Shown: in pieces, positions 6,545 through 14,489 of the stretch | Position numbering within the stretch: position 1 is the first letter of the stretch | Layout of the letters: each line of letters opens with the position of its first letter | From: CAKSQF01 sp051867925 | GTDB taxonomy: Bacteria; Bacillota; Clostridia; Oscillospirales; CAG-272 | Length of the DNA stretch: 26,021 nucleotides | Direction: 5' to 3' | NCBI GenBank assembly: GCA_051867925.1 | Contig: JBJDZI010000002.1 | Span: 1 to 26,021 of the forward strand | Notes under the pieces: model-generated | Database searches by the model: none | What the model saw: only the letters and a program-made list of their open reading frames with translations | What the model was told of the DNA's origin: nothing | Position numbers and translations under genes: made by a program

Positions 6545-8149
6545 TCAGATTGCCTTCTGCTTCGTATAGTTGGGCAGGAGTTTGGGAGAGACAACATCGG
6601 TCCGGATGCCTGCCTCTGCCATTTCTTTTGCAAACTTGTCAACGTGAGACAGCGTCAGCGCGCCGACTGTTACATCCTTGGACTTTGCGGAAGCGCTCTT
6701 GCCTGCGTTTCTGCCAAAGACGATGATGTCCAGCAGAGAGTTACCCATCAGACGGTTGCGTCCGTGGATACCGCCGACTGCCTCACCTGCAACGTAGAGG
6801 TTCTCGATATTGGTGGTCTGACCGTCTGCGGAGATGTCCAGACCGCCGTTCTGATAGTGCAGAGTGGGGTAGATGAGGATGGGTTCCTTGCGGATGTCGA
6901 TGCCGTACTTGGCGAACATACGCATCATGGCGGGGATCCGCTTTTCGATGGTGCCTTCGCCGTTCTTGATCTCGATCATGGGAGTATCCAGCCAGATGCC
7001 CTCTCCCTGCTCGGTAGGAACGCCGTTGCCGCGGCGGCACTCTCTGATGACAGAGGAAGCGCAAACGTCACGGGTTTCCAGCGGGTGCATGAACACTTCG
7101 CCGTTGACGTTGACCAGTTTGGCGCCCAGGGAACGAACCTTCTCGGTGACCAGCGCGCCGAAGATCTGCTGAGGATATGCGGCACCGGTGGGGTGATACT
7201 GGAGGGTGTCAGCGTACAGGAGTTTTGCGCCTGCGCGGTAGCCCAGCACCAAACCGTCTGCGGTGGCACCGTAATGGTTAGAGGTGGGGAAGCCCTGATA
7301 GTGCATTCTGCCTGCACCGCCGGTGGCGATGACTACGGTCTTTGCCTTGGCAATGTACAGATCCTTGGTTTCCATGTTCATCAGAACCGCACCTGCTGCC
7401 TTGCCGTTCTCGTCAAGGATCAGCTCGATGGCGGCGGTGAAGTCCAGAACGGGGATGCCGCGGTTCAGCACTTCGTCGCGGAGCGTTCTCATGATCTCTG
7501 CGCCGGAATAGTCCTTTGCGGCGTGCATTCTCTTGCGGGAAGTACCGCCGCCGTGGGTGGTCACCATAGTGCCGTCGGGCATCTTATCAAATTCCACGCC
7601 CAGATCGTTGAGCCACTGAATGGCTTCGGGAGCCTCGTTGACCAGCTTATACAGCAGTTCGGGCTTTGCGGCAAAGTGACCGCCGCCGAATGCGTCTACG
7701 TAGTGAATAGCGGGGGAATCGTTGGGCTTGTCGGCAGCCTGAATGCCGCCCTCTGCCATCATGGTGTTGGCGTCGCCCATACGGAGCTTGGTCACGATCA
7801 TGACCTTTGCGCCGTTGTTGTCTGCTTCAATTGCGGCAGAAGTACCTGCTCCGCCGCCGCCGATGACCAGCACGTCTACGTCGTAGTCAACGCTGGTCAG
7901 ATCGATATCGGCGGGATTGATGCGGCTGTTTGCCTGCAGGATCGCCGCCAGTTCCTTCGGAACCTTCTCACCCTTGTTGGGACCGATCTGCAGAACTTCA
8001 AACTCGCTCTGGATGTAGTCGGGGTGATAGGTAGCCAGAACGGTTTCCTTCTCCTCCGCAGTCATACGGGCGGGCTCCATCACGGTATTCTTTGCACGGT
8101 TTGCCTCGACCTTTTTGATCGATTCAAGCATTTTTTCATTGGTATACAT
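6545..8149 (-). CDS. frdA: Fumarate reductase flavoprotein subunit (FrdA/TfrA-like)
   Basis: This 534-aa protein belongs to the succinate dehydrogenase/fumarate reductase flavoprotein family. The FAD Rossmann motif is VLVIGGGGAGTSAA (about 94-106). Active-site landmarks follow in order: the AEGG loop (132-135), QYHPTG, VTEKVRSLGAKLVN (catalytic Arg region), HYQNGGLDIS, AGEAVGGIHGRNRLMGNSLLD. The residue aligning with the covalent-flavin histidine of E. coli FrdA (HTVAAEGG) is Asn128 (NTMMAEGG), so FAD is probably non-covalent. About 90 residues precede the FAD motif, an unusual extension. ATG 8149 is preceded by AAGGAGG; upstream TTG is not supported. L-aspartate oxidase (NadB) is an alternative, but the adjacent iron-sulfur subunit and fumarase favour fumarate reductase. 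Confidence 0.88.
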   Translation of the reverse strand: MYTNEKMLESIKKVEANRAKNTVMEPARMTAEEKETVLATYHPDYIQSEFEVLQIGPNKGEKVPKELAAILQANSRINPADIDLTSVDYDVDVLVIGGGGAGTSAAIEADNNGAKVMIVTKLRMGDANTMMAEGGIQAADKPNDSPAIHYVDAFGGGHFAAKPELLYKLVNEAPEAIQWLNDLGVEFDKMPDGTMVTTHGGGTSRKRMHAAKDYSGAEIMRTLRDEVLNRGIPVLDFTAAIELILDENGKAAGAVLMNMETKDLYIAKAKTVVIATGGAGRMHYQGFPTSNHYGATADGLVLGYRAGAKLLYADTLQYHPTGAAYPQQIFGALVTEKVRSLGAKLVNVNGEVFMHPLETRDVCASSVIRECRRGNGVPTEQGEGIWLDTPMIEIKNGEGTIEKRIPAMMRMFAKYGIDIRKEPILIYPTLHYQNGGLDISADGQTTNIENLYVAGEAVGGIHGRNRLMGNSLLDIIVFGRNAGKSASAKSKDVTVGALTLSHVDKFAKEMAEAGIRTDVVSPKLLPNYTKQKAI

Positions 8150-8162
8150 GGACGTTCCCTCC

Positions 8163-8837
8163 TTATTTCTCAATCTCGCGATTGTTGTAAAGCTCTTTCA
8201 TCTCGGAAATGGGCTTCTGCATCAGATTTTCCAGCAGTTCCTCGAAGGTGCCGTCCTTGATCTCCTGCACGCGATCTTCCAGATGAGCGGTCTTGGGAGC
8301 CAGATACTTACCGTTGAGACGGCGTGCCAGCATTGCTACCTGAGGATGAGAGATACCTGCGGGGCAACGGGAGGAGCATACGCCGCACATCACGCAGTCA
8401 AAGGACTCCTCGGCACACTTGTCGTACTCGCCGCGCTGTGCATATGCGATGTACTGCATCACGTTCAGTTCCTGGGTACAAGCCTTGGTGCAGGCGTTAC
8501 AGCCGACACAAGCGTAGATCTCGGGGTAGAGCTGCATCATGATCTGCTCGGTGGGCTTTACTGTCTCGATGTCGTAAACCTGCTTCACCAGAGGGAAGAA
8601 GGGCAGGGTTGCGATGTACATATCATTTTCTACCTTGGTCTGGCAAGCCAGGCAGGACTTCAGCTCCTGCTGTCCCTTGATTCGGTAGATGGTGGCACAC
8701 GCGCCGCAGAAGCCGTTCCGGCATCCGCATCCGCGCACCAGCTGATAGCCTGCGTACTCCATGGCGCACATGATCGTCAGGTCGGCAGGTACGGAATATT
8801 TCTTACCAAACAGGTAAATATTAACCATTTCTTGCAT
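8163..8837 (-). CDS. frdB: Fumarate reductase iron-sulfur subunit, short TfrB/FrdB-like
   Basis: This 224-aa electron-transfer subunit has an N-terminal [2Fe-2S] domain (C37, C39, C44, C47, C62, C65 within RGCGCRNGFCGAC and SCLAC). Two C-terminal motifs follow: CVGCNACTKAC (110-120) and CVMCGVCSSRC (148-158). Classical FrdB/SdhB uses one 3Fe-4S pattern; here both look like [4Fe-4S] sites. Methanogen TfrB carries an extra C-terminal HdrB-like CCG domain, absent here. No membrane-anchor gene (FrdC/D) lies nearby, so the enzyme is soluble. The start at 8837 was chosen for GAGGA 7 nt upstream. An ATG at 8858 overlapping the flxA stop (TGATG) is possible and would add seven residues. Confidence 0.85.
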   Translation of the reverse strand: MQEMVNIYLFGKKYSVPADLTIMCAMEYAGYQLVRGCGCRNGFCGACATIYRIKGQQELKSCLACQTKVENDMYIATLPFFPLVKQVYDIETVKPTEQIMMQLYPEIYACVGCNACTKACTQELNVMQYIAYAQRGEYDKCAEESFDCVMCGVCSSRCPAGISHPQVAMLARRLNGKYLAPKTAHLEDRVQEIKDGTFEELLENLMQKPISEMKELYNNREIEK

Positions 8838-8857
8838 TTCGGTTCCTCTTTTCTCCA

Positions 8858-9682
8858 TCAATATTCGTTCGGAATTTCATCCAGCTGATCGCAACGGAAG
8901 ACGGGACCGTCTTTGCAGACGTACTTGTTTCCGATGTTGCATCTGCCGCATTTGCCCACACCGCACTTCATGCGAAGTTCCATGGTGGTAAAGACCTGCG
9001 TCTTGTTGAAGCCCAGCTCCTGCAGGCCTGCTAAGGTAAACTTGATCATGATCGGAGGGCCGCAGATGATGGCGGTCTTGTTCACGTCAAAGCCCAACTC
9101 TTTTACATAGTTGGGAACGAAGCCCACGTGGCCGTCCCAGCCTTCCTGCTCGCGGTCGATGGTCAGGTGGACGTTGACACCCTCGGTGGTCATCCATTCG
9201 TCGATGATCTCCTTGTAATCTACCAGATCGTCCTTGGAGCGGGAACCGTAGACGATATCCACGCTACCGTACTGATCGCGGTAGTGGCGGACGTAGTTGA
9301 TAACCGAGCGCAGGGGCGCAAGGCCGATACCGCCGGCGATGAACAGCAGATCCTTGCCCTTGAAGGTGGAATCAACCGGGAATCCGTTGCCGTAGGGGCC
9401 GCGGATGGTCACCTGCTGACCGACCTCCATTGCATGGAGCCAGCTGGTCAGGCATCCGCACTTCTTGATGGAGAATTCCATGAATTCCGTGTTGGTGGGG
9501 GAGGAGGTAATGGAAAACATTGCCTCGCCCACACCGGGGATAGAGAGCATAGCGCACTGACCGGGGATATGCTCAAACGCCTTCTTGCCGTCGGGAGTGA
9601 CTACGCGGAAGGTCTTTACGTCGGGGGTGTCGATGCGGATATCGGTCACCACGCCGACAACGGGGATCAAAGTCTCGGTCAT
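8858..9682 (-). CDS. flxA: FlxA, FAD/NAD(P)H-binding subunit of the Hdr-Flx complex
   Basis: This 274-aa PyrK/AsrB-like flavoprotein is the probable NADH entry point of the FlxABCD-HdrABC complex. It has an FAD-binding barrel (SITSSPTN, about 57-65; RGPYGNGFP, about 94-102), a dinucleotide site LLFIAGGIGLAPLRS (112-126), and a C-terminal Cys cluster MKCGVGKCGRC...VC for an iron-sulfur centre. Its ATG overlaps the flxB stop by 4 nt (ATGA), indicating translational coupling. Homologs are commonly annotated as anaerobic sulfite reductase subunit B or hydrogenase gamma subunit, but no sulfite reductase catalytic subunit (AsrC) is present. Confidence 0.87.
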   Translation of the reverse strand: MTETLIPVVGVVTDIRIDTPDVKTFRVVTPDGKKAFEHIPGQCAMLSIPGVGEAMFSITSSPTNTEFMEFSIKKCGCLTSWLHAMEVGQQVTIRGPYGNGFPVDSTFKGKDLLFIAGGIGLAPLRSVINYVRHYRDQYGSVDIVYGSRSKDDLVDYKEIIDEWMTTEGVNVHLTIDREQEGWDGHVGFVPNYVKELGFDVNKTAIICGPPIMIKFTLAGLQELGFNKTQVFTTMELRMKCGVGKCGRCNIGNKYVCKDGPVFRCDQLDEIPNEY

Positions 9683-10701
9683 TCTGCGTCACCTCCCAGA
9701 GATTTCATTACTTTTACGATGTTCATATTGATGGGGCACTTGGCAAGACATCTGCCGCAGCCTACACAGCCGAACTCTCCGCCGTTGTTCATGGGGAAAT
9801 AGACCAGCTTGTGCATAAACCGCTGACGGAAGCGCTCTACCTGAGAGTTACGGGAGTTGCCGTGCGCCATTCTGGTAAAATCGGAGTACATACAACTGTC
9901 CCAGCAGCGAGCTCGCTTGACGCCGTGACCGGTATCAAAGTCGAAAATGTCATAGCACTGGCAAGTGGGGCAGACGAAGGTGCAGGTGCCGCATCCCAGA
10001 CAAGCCTTGGACAGTTCGGGCCACTTGGCGGAGTCGAACTTCTCCAGCAGAACGTCGCCCTTGAAGGCTTCGGTAGGCAGATTTTGCAGAGGGAGTTTCT
10101 TGGCGATCTCTTTAACAGCCGCCTTCTGAGCGTCCACTGCCGATGCGTCGCCCTCTTCGGTGAGAGCTGCAACTCTCTCCAGCAGAGCCTCGCCCTTTTC
10201 GGTGTTCGCCTTCAGCCACAGCGCATCCTCTGCGATCCAGCAAGCCACGTCGCCCTCAGGCTCGGTCATATCAATGCCGAAGGTGCCGCAGAAGCAGGTC
10301 TCGCCGGGACGGGTGCAGGCCATGGTCACGATGGTGCCGTGGGCGCGGCGGGAAGCGTAGAAACTGTCCACCGGCTCTGCGAGAAATACCTTGTCCAGAA
10401 TGGTGAAGGATCTGGCATCGCAGGCGCGGACGCCGAAGATCACGAAATTCTCCGCCTCGGTACGGGTGTCGATAACCTCAATGGTCTTCCCTTCCCGCTT
10501 GAAGTCCACGATGTTCTCGGTCTGGGGAAAGAAGAAATCCTTTGCACTGCGGTTGGTGTTCAGCGCCCCGGAATAGGTGACGCCTTCATTCCACAGTTTA
10601 TAATCAGCGCCCTTCTCACCGTCTACGGGGAGATAGAGCTTTTCCTCTGCCGCAATCGCGGCGAAGAAATCATTCAGTTTGGAAAGAGCGATCTTTTTCA
10701 T
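9679..10701 (-). CDS. flxB: FlxB, AsrA-like 4Fe-4S protein of the Hdr-Flx complex
   Basis: This 340-aa cytoplasmic electron carrier resembles anaerobic sulfite reductase subunit A. Its N-terminal part contains the FGVRACDARSF segment, then ACTRPGETCFCGTFGIDM. The C-terminal half has CLGCGTCTFVCPTCQC with a further RCWDSC, and CVGCGRCLAKCP, enough for two [4Fe-4S] clusters. The ATG at 10701 overlaps the flxC stop by 4 nt and has GAGGAG about 9 nt upstream; a longer reading frame in this phase lacks a ribosome site. It should pass electrons between FlxA and FlxC/FlxD. The subunit letter is assigned by order relative to flxA and known hdr-flxDCBA clusters. Confidence 0.82.
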   Translation of the reverse strand: MKKIALSKLNDFFAAIAAEEKLYLPVDGEKGADYKLWNEGVTYSGALNTNRSAKDFFFPQTENIVDFKREGKTIEVIDTRTEAENFVIFGVRACDARSFTILDKVFLAEPVDSFYASRRAHGTIVTMACTRPGETCFCGTFGIDMTEPEGDVACWIAEDALWLKANTEKGEALLERVAALTEEGDASAVDAQKAAVKEIAKKLPLQNLPTEAFKGDVLLEKFDSAKWPELSKACLGCGTCTFVCPTCQCYDIFDFDTGHGVKRARCWDSCMYSDFTRMAHGNSRNSQVERFRQRFMHKLVYFPMNNGGEFGCVGCGRCLAKCPINMNIVKVMKSLGGDAE

Positions 10702-11675
10702 GCTTTGCCTCCTCTTTCGTGTACGATGAAAGGCTCGCAGTCGTCCACGGTGTAATTGGTCAGAGGTGCGCGGGAGGTGGTGTCCTCGCCTGCCTGATAC
10801 TCGCCGTACAGTTCGTTCATATCCTTGATGAACTTGCGGTTTAAGAGGTGCAGGGGGATGTTCTGAGGACATACTCTGGAGCATTCGCCGCAGTCGGTGC
10901 ATCTGCCCGCAACGTGGTAAGCGCGGATGATGTGGAACATATTCTCTTCAAAAGAAGTCACTGCCACCTTCTGCGCGATACCGGAATTGGGGTTATCAAA
11001 TACGCAGGTCTCGCAGGTGCAGGCGGGGCATACGTTGCGGCAAGCGTTGCAACGGATGCAACGGGACAGCTCGCCTCTCCAGAAAGCGAACCGCTGGTCG
11101 GGAGTCATTGCCTCCAGTTTTGCCACCATATCGAATCTGCCGCAGTCGGGATTGACTTCGCCGGTCTCGCCGATCATCTCGTCAAAGACCATGTGCTTCT
11201 TGCTCTTGCAGGTCAGGCATCTGTCTGCCATGACCTCATACTTGGGTATGCTTTCATTGCCGTAGATCGTCTCCACCACGAAATTTGCGCCTTCGGAGGC
11301 GATGCCGGTGATCCCTTCCACGCCCTTTGCCTTGATCTTGTCCACGTCAGCCTTGCCACTACACTCAATGCCGATCACGTAGATCATCTCGCGCTTGATG
11401 CGATGCTCCTTCTGGAGCTGGTTGAAGCTGTAAGTGTCGCAGGGTTTCAGGAAGACCAGCATCTTGCCGCCCTTCTTGCATTCTGCAACCAGATATTTGG
11501 ACAGGTTGGGAGCGGTAAAATCATCGTAGACGAAGTGATCCCAGAGGTCTTTTGCATCGGTAAAGACGGCGGGGGTGGGATCGTAAGCGAACTCGCCCTT
11601 TTTCCAGCCGATCACGCGATCCACTTCTCCGGTGGAAAGCAGTTCGATCGCACGCTTTTTCATCAGTTCTTGCAT
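10698..11675 (-). CDS. flxC: FlxC, 4Fe-4S protein of the Hdr-Flx complex
   Basis: This 325-aa protein has an N-terminal FrhB-like domain (VFLKPCDTYSFNQL; VIGIECSGKAD) with a Cys pair CLTCKSKKH. A C-terminal ferredoxin part contains CIRCNACRNVCPACTCETC and CTDCGECSRVCP, two [4Fe-4S] motifs. It is distantly parallel to FlxB in plan. The start overlaps the flxD end by 13 nt and has GGAGG 7 nt upstream. The overlapping order flxD-flxC-flxB-flxA matches the described Flox/Flx gene sets, so a structural role in linking NADH oxidation to HdrA is likely. An F420-dependent function is unlikely without F420 genes nearby. Confidence 0.8.
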   Translation of the reverse strand: MQELMKKRAIELLSTGEVDRVIGWKKGEFAYDPTPAVFTDAKDLWDHFVYDDFTAPNLSKYLVAECKKGGKMLVFLKPCDTYSFNQLQKEHRIKREMIYVIGIECSGKADVDKIKAKGVEGITGIASEGANFVVETIYGNESIPKYEVMADRCLTCKSKKHMVFDEMIGETGEVNPDCGRFDMVAKLEAMTPDQRFAFWRGELSRCIRCNACRNVCPACTCETCVFDNPNSGIAQKVAVTSFEENMFHIIRAYHVAGRCTDCGECSRVCPQNIPLHLLNRKFIKDMNELYGEYQAGEDTTSRAPLTNYTVDDCEPFIVHERGGKA

Positions 11676-12100
11676 CTCAGATCCTCCAGTCTCTTGTTCT
11701 CGCCCAGCTTGGTGACGGTTTCCACAAACTCGTTCATGGTAGCCGCAAACTTGGCGCCTTCAGCCGCGGAAACCCATTCCACGCGGGTACGCTCGCGCTC
11801 GATGCCGAGGTAATCCAGCATGGAGAAGAGCATGGTCATACGGCGACGGGCATAGTAGTTGCCCGAGGTATAGTGGCAGTCGCCGGGATGGCATCCGCAG
11901 AGGATCACGCCGTCCGCGCCTCTCTGGAAGGCACGGAGAATAAACATGGGGTTCACACGGCAGGAGCATGGCACGCGGATGATCTTGACGTCTGCGGGAT
12001 AGCCTGCACGGTTGGTACCGGCAAGGTCTGCGCCTGCATAGGAACACCAGTTGCAGCAGAACGCAACGATGGTGGGTCTGAATTCGTTATTTACTTGCAT
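11663..12100 (-). CDS. flxD: FlxD/MvhD, [2Fe-2S] linker subunit
   Basis: This 145-aa protein has the complete MvhD cysteine pattern: CCNWCSYAGAD (15-25), PCSCRV (44-49) and CGCHPGDCHY (68-77). MvhD-type subunits bind one [2Fe-2S] cluster and dock on HdrA, linking it to a hydrogenase in methanogens or to Flx proteins in bacteria. No hydrogenase subunit (MvhA/G) is here, so the Flx partners are the electron source. Its ATG lies inside the last codons of hdrA (10-nt overlap) with GGAGG about 10 nt upstream. Confidence 0.9.
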   Translation of the reverse strand: MQVNNEFRPTIVAFCCNWCSYAGADLAGTNRAGYPADVKIIRVPCSCRVNPMFILRAFQRGADGVILCGCHPGDCHYTSGNYYARRRMTMLFSMLDYLGIERERTRVEWVSAAEGAKFAATMNEFVETVTKLGENKRLEDLRCKN

Positions 12101-14079
12101 ATTGCGTCTACCTCCGCCATGATCTGATTATTGGAGAAGCCCTTCAGATCCATTGCGCCCGAAGGACAAGCAACGGTACAAGCACCACAGCCCTGGCAGA
12201 CAGCGGGATTGACGCTGGCTACGCGGCGAACGAGGGTGGTACGGTCGGGCATTCTGAATTCTTTGTCGATGTAGGTAATGGCACCGTAAGGACAAACCTT
12301 TTCACAGGAGGAGCATCCGTTACACATCAGCTCGTTGGACTCTGCCACGCAGGGGTTGCAGGTCAGGTGATCCTTCACCAGCAGACCGATGACCTTGGCG
12401 GCAGCGGCGGAAGCCTGTGAAACGGTTTCGGGGATATCCTTGGGGCCCTGACACGTGCCGGAGAGGAACACACCTGCGGTGGGGGACTCAACGGGACGGA
12501 GCTTGGGGTGCGCTTCGGTGAAGAAGTCGTTGGTGTCCATGGATGCGGTCAGCATGGTTGCCAAAGGACGAGCAGACTTATCAGGCTCGATAGCGGCAGC
12601 CAGTACCACCATATCGGCGGCGATGTTCAGTTGCTCTCCTGCCAGCAGGTCGGATGCCTGCACCATCAGCTTGTCGCCCTCGGGAGCGACCTTACCTACC
12701 ATACCCTTGATGTAGTGAACGCCGTATTCCTCAACGGCTCTGCGATAGAACTCGTCGAAGGACTTGCCGGGAGTACGCACGTCGATGTAGAAGACGTAAA
12801 CCTCGGTGTCGGGGTACTTCTCGCGGGTGAGCATGGCGTGCTTTGCGGTGTACATACAGCAGATCTTGGAGCAGTAGGGTTTGCCGCAGCCGGAGGTGTC
12901 ACGGGAGCCTACGCACTGCACGAAGACGATGGTGTGGGGATGCTTGCCGTCGGAGGGACGGAGGAGTTTGCCCGCGGTAGGACCTGCAGCGTTGGTGATA
13001 CGCTCAAATTCCAGAGAGGTCACCACATCAGGGGACTGGGAGTAAGCGTACTCGTCGAAGTCCTTCAGATCAATGGGATTGAAGCCGGTAGCCACTACGA
13101 TGGCACCGTACTCCCGCTCGATCAGCTCATCCTTCTGGGTGTAGTCGATTGCCTTGGCGGTACATACCTTGGAGCAGACGCCGCACTTGCCGGTCTTCAG
13201 CATGGTGCAGTAGTCGGGATCAATGGTCGCAACCTTCGGCACAGCCTGTGCGAAGGGGATGTAAATGGCACGGCGGTTATCCATGCCCAGATTGAATTCG
13301 TTGGGAACCTTCTTCTGAGGACATTTTTCGGTACATACGCCGCATCCGGTGCATACGTCTTCCTTGACGTAACGCGCCTTCTTCTTGATGGTAACGGTGA
13401 AGTTACCCACGAATCCCTTGACAGCGGCTACTTCGCTGTAAGAGTAGATGTTGATCAGCTCGTTCTGTGCTACGTCCACCATCTTGGGGGTGAGGATACA
13501 AGCCGCACAGTCCAGAGTGGGGAAGGTCTTGTCGATCTGCGACATCTTACCGCCGATGGTGGGCTTCTTCTCTACGATGTCCACTTCAAAGCCTGCATCT
13601 GCGATATCCAGGGCGGTCTGGATGCCTGCGATACCGCCGCCGATGACCAGCGCGCGCTTCTTCACGGGAGAAGTGCCGGCAGTCAAAGGAGCGTTCAGAT
13701 GAACCTTCGCGATGGCGGCTTTGCCCAGAATGATCGCCTTGGCGGTAGCCTGTACCATATCCTTGTGGATCCAGGAGCATTGCTCGCGGATGTTGGCGAT
13801 CTCTACCATGTAGGGGTTGATGCCCGCAAGGGAGCAAGCCTTGCGGAAGGTGTTCTCATGCATACGGGGAGAGCAGGAACAGATCACGACACCGGTCAGA
13901 CCGTGGGTCCTGATGGCGTCCTTGATCAGATTCTGTCCCGCTTCGGAACACATATATTGGTAATCGGTGGAATATACTACGCCGTTTTCGTGGGAGAGCG
14001 CTTCCGCCACTCTTTTTACGTCTACGGTTGCCGCGATATTACTGCCGCACCAACAAACAAATACGCCGATTTTCTGCAT
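12091..14079 (-). CDS. hdrA: HdrA, FAD-bifurcating core subunit of heterodisulfide-reductase-like complex
   Basis: This 662-aa cytoplasmic flavoprotein would be the bifurcation site splitting electron pairs between ferredoxin and HdrB. In order: an N-terminal cluster domain (VFVCWCGSNIA; VICSCSPRMHE), a thioredoxin-reductase-like FAD domain (ALVIGGGIAGIQTALDIADAGF, about 143-164), and an inserted ferredoxin (CTGCGVCTEKCP; CTMLKTGKCGVCSKVC). The rest of the FAD domain follows (VQCVGSRD; FLSGTCQGPKDIPE), then two C-terminal [4Fe-4S] motifs (CNGCSSCEKVCP; CQGCGACTVACP). Length matches HdrA proteins without fused HdrA or MvhD domains. AAAGGA precedes the ATG. A gap of 21 nt separates it from hdrC. 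Confidence 0.93.
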   Translation of the reverse strand: MQKIGVFVCWCGSNIAATVDVKRVAEALSHENGVVYSTDYQYMCSEAGQNLIKDAIRTHGLTGVVICSCSPRMHENTFRKACSLAGINPYMVEIANIREQCSWIHKDMVQATAKAIILGKAAIAKVHLNAPLTAGTSPVKKRALVIGGGIAGIQTALDIADAGFEVDIVEKKPTIGGKMSQIDKTFPTLDCAACILTPKMVDVAQNELINIYSYSEVAAVKGFVGNFTVTIKKKARYVKEDVCTGCGVCTEKCPQKKVPNEFNLGMDNRRAIYIPFAQAVPKVATIDPDYCTMLKTGKCGVCSKVCTAKAIDYTQKDELIEREYGAIVVATGFNPIDLKDFDEYAYSQSPDVVTSLEFERITNAAGPTAGKLLRPSDGKHPHTIVFVQCVGSRDTSGCGKPYCSKICCMYTAKHAMLTREKYPDTEVYVFYIDVRTPGKSFDEFYRRAVEEYGVHYIKGMVGKVAPEGDKLMVQASDLLAGEQLNIAADMVVLAAAIEPDKSARPLATMLTASMDTNDFFTEAHPKLRPVESPTAGVFLSGTCQGPKDIPETVSQASAAAAKVIGLLVKDHLTCNPCVAESNELMCNGCSSCEKVCPYGAITYIDKEFRMPDRTTLVRRVASVNPAVCQGCGACTVACPSGAMDLKGFSNNQIMAEVDAICK

Positions 14080-14100
14080 TTGTTTTGATTCCTTTCTCGA

Positions 14101-14487
14101 TTACTTCGTATATTTACGGAAAGCGGTGACGATTGCCTGCTGAGGCAGATCCTCGTCCAGAAGTGCGGGGATATCGTCGGGTTTCAGATGGTTTGCGCCC
14201 TGTCTGCGAACCGCCAGCAGACGGATCGCTTCTACCAGCTTGCCGGGCTCTACGCCACGGGGGCAACGCTCTACGCAAGCCATGCAGGAAAGGCATTTAT
14301 AGATGGAATCGGAAGCCATCAGTTTGGAGATCTCTCCCTTTTCCACCATATACACGAACTGATGGGGATGATATTCCATCTCATTGTAGGAGGGGCAGGT
14401 GCCGGAGCACTTCCCGCAACGCATACATTTGAGCGGGTTGACTCCGCTCATGCGGAGAACCTGTTCTTTCATTTGAAGTTCGGTCAT
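14101..14487 (-). CDS. hdrC: HdrC, double [4Fe-4S] subunit
   Basis: This 128-aa protein carries the two HdrC motifs CMRCGKCSGTCP (21-32) and CLSCMACVERCP (65-76). It transfers electrons from HdrA to HdrB. ATG 14487 was chosen because AAGGAGG lies 9 nt upstream, inside the last codons of hdrB; the stop of hdrB is 2 nt before this start. An upstream extension of the same frame overlaps hdrB and is not coding. Confidence 0.92.
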   Translation of the reverse strand: MTELQMKEQVLRMSGVNPLKCMRCGKCSGTCPSYNEMEYHPHQFVYMVEKGEISKLMASDSIYKCLSCMACVERCPRGVEPGKLVEAIRLLAVRRQGANHLKPDDIPALLDEDLPQQAIVTAFRKYTK

Positions 14488-14489
14488 AC

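Noticed and set aside
6644..8260. A 538-codon plus-strand open frame opposite frdA
   Set aside because: It is a mirror frame of FrdA codon usage, with no start signal and no recognisable domain.
8858..10701. Anaerobic sulfite reductase (AsrAB)
   Set aside because: FlxA and FlxB resemble AsrB and AsrA, but no AsrC catalytic subunit is present, and the genes overlap flxC, flxD and hdrA in the known Hdr-Flx order.
11663..14079. Hydrogenase-linked Mvh-Hdr complex
   Set aside because: MvhD is present, but no hydrogenase large or small subunit (MvhA/MvhG) is encoded in the window; FlxA-C occupy that place.
12508..14088. A 526-codon plus-strand open frame opposite hdrA
   Set aside because: It is antisense to HdrA, whose many cysteine motifs establish the true frame; no independent evidence supports it.
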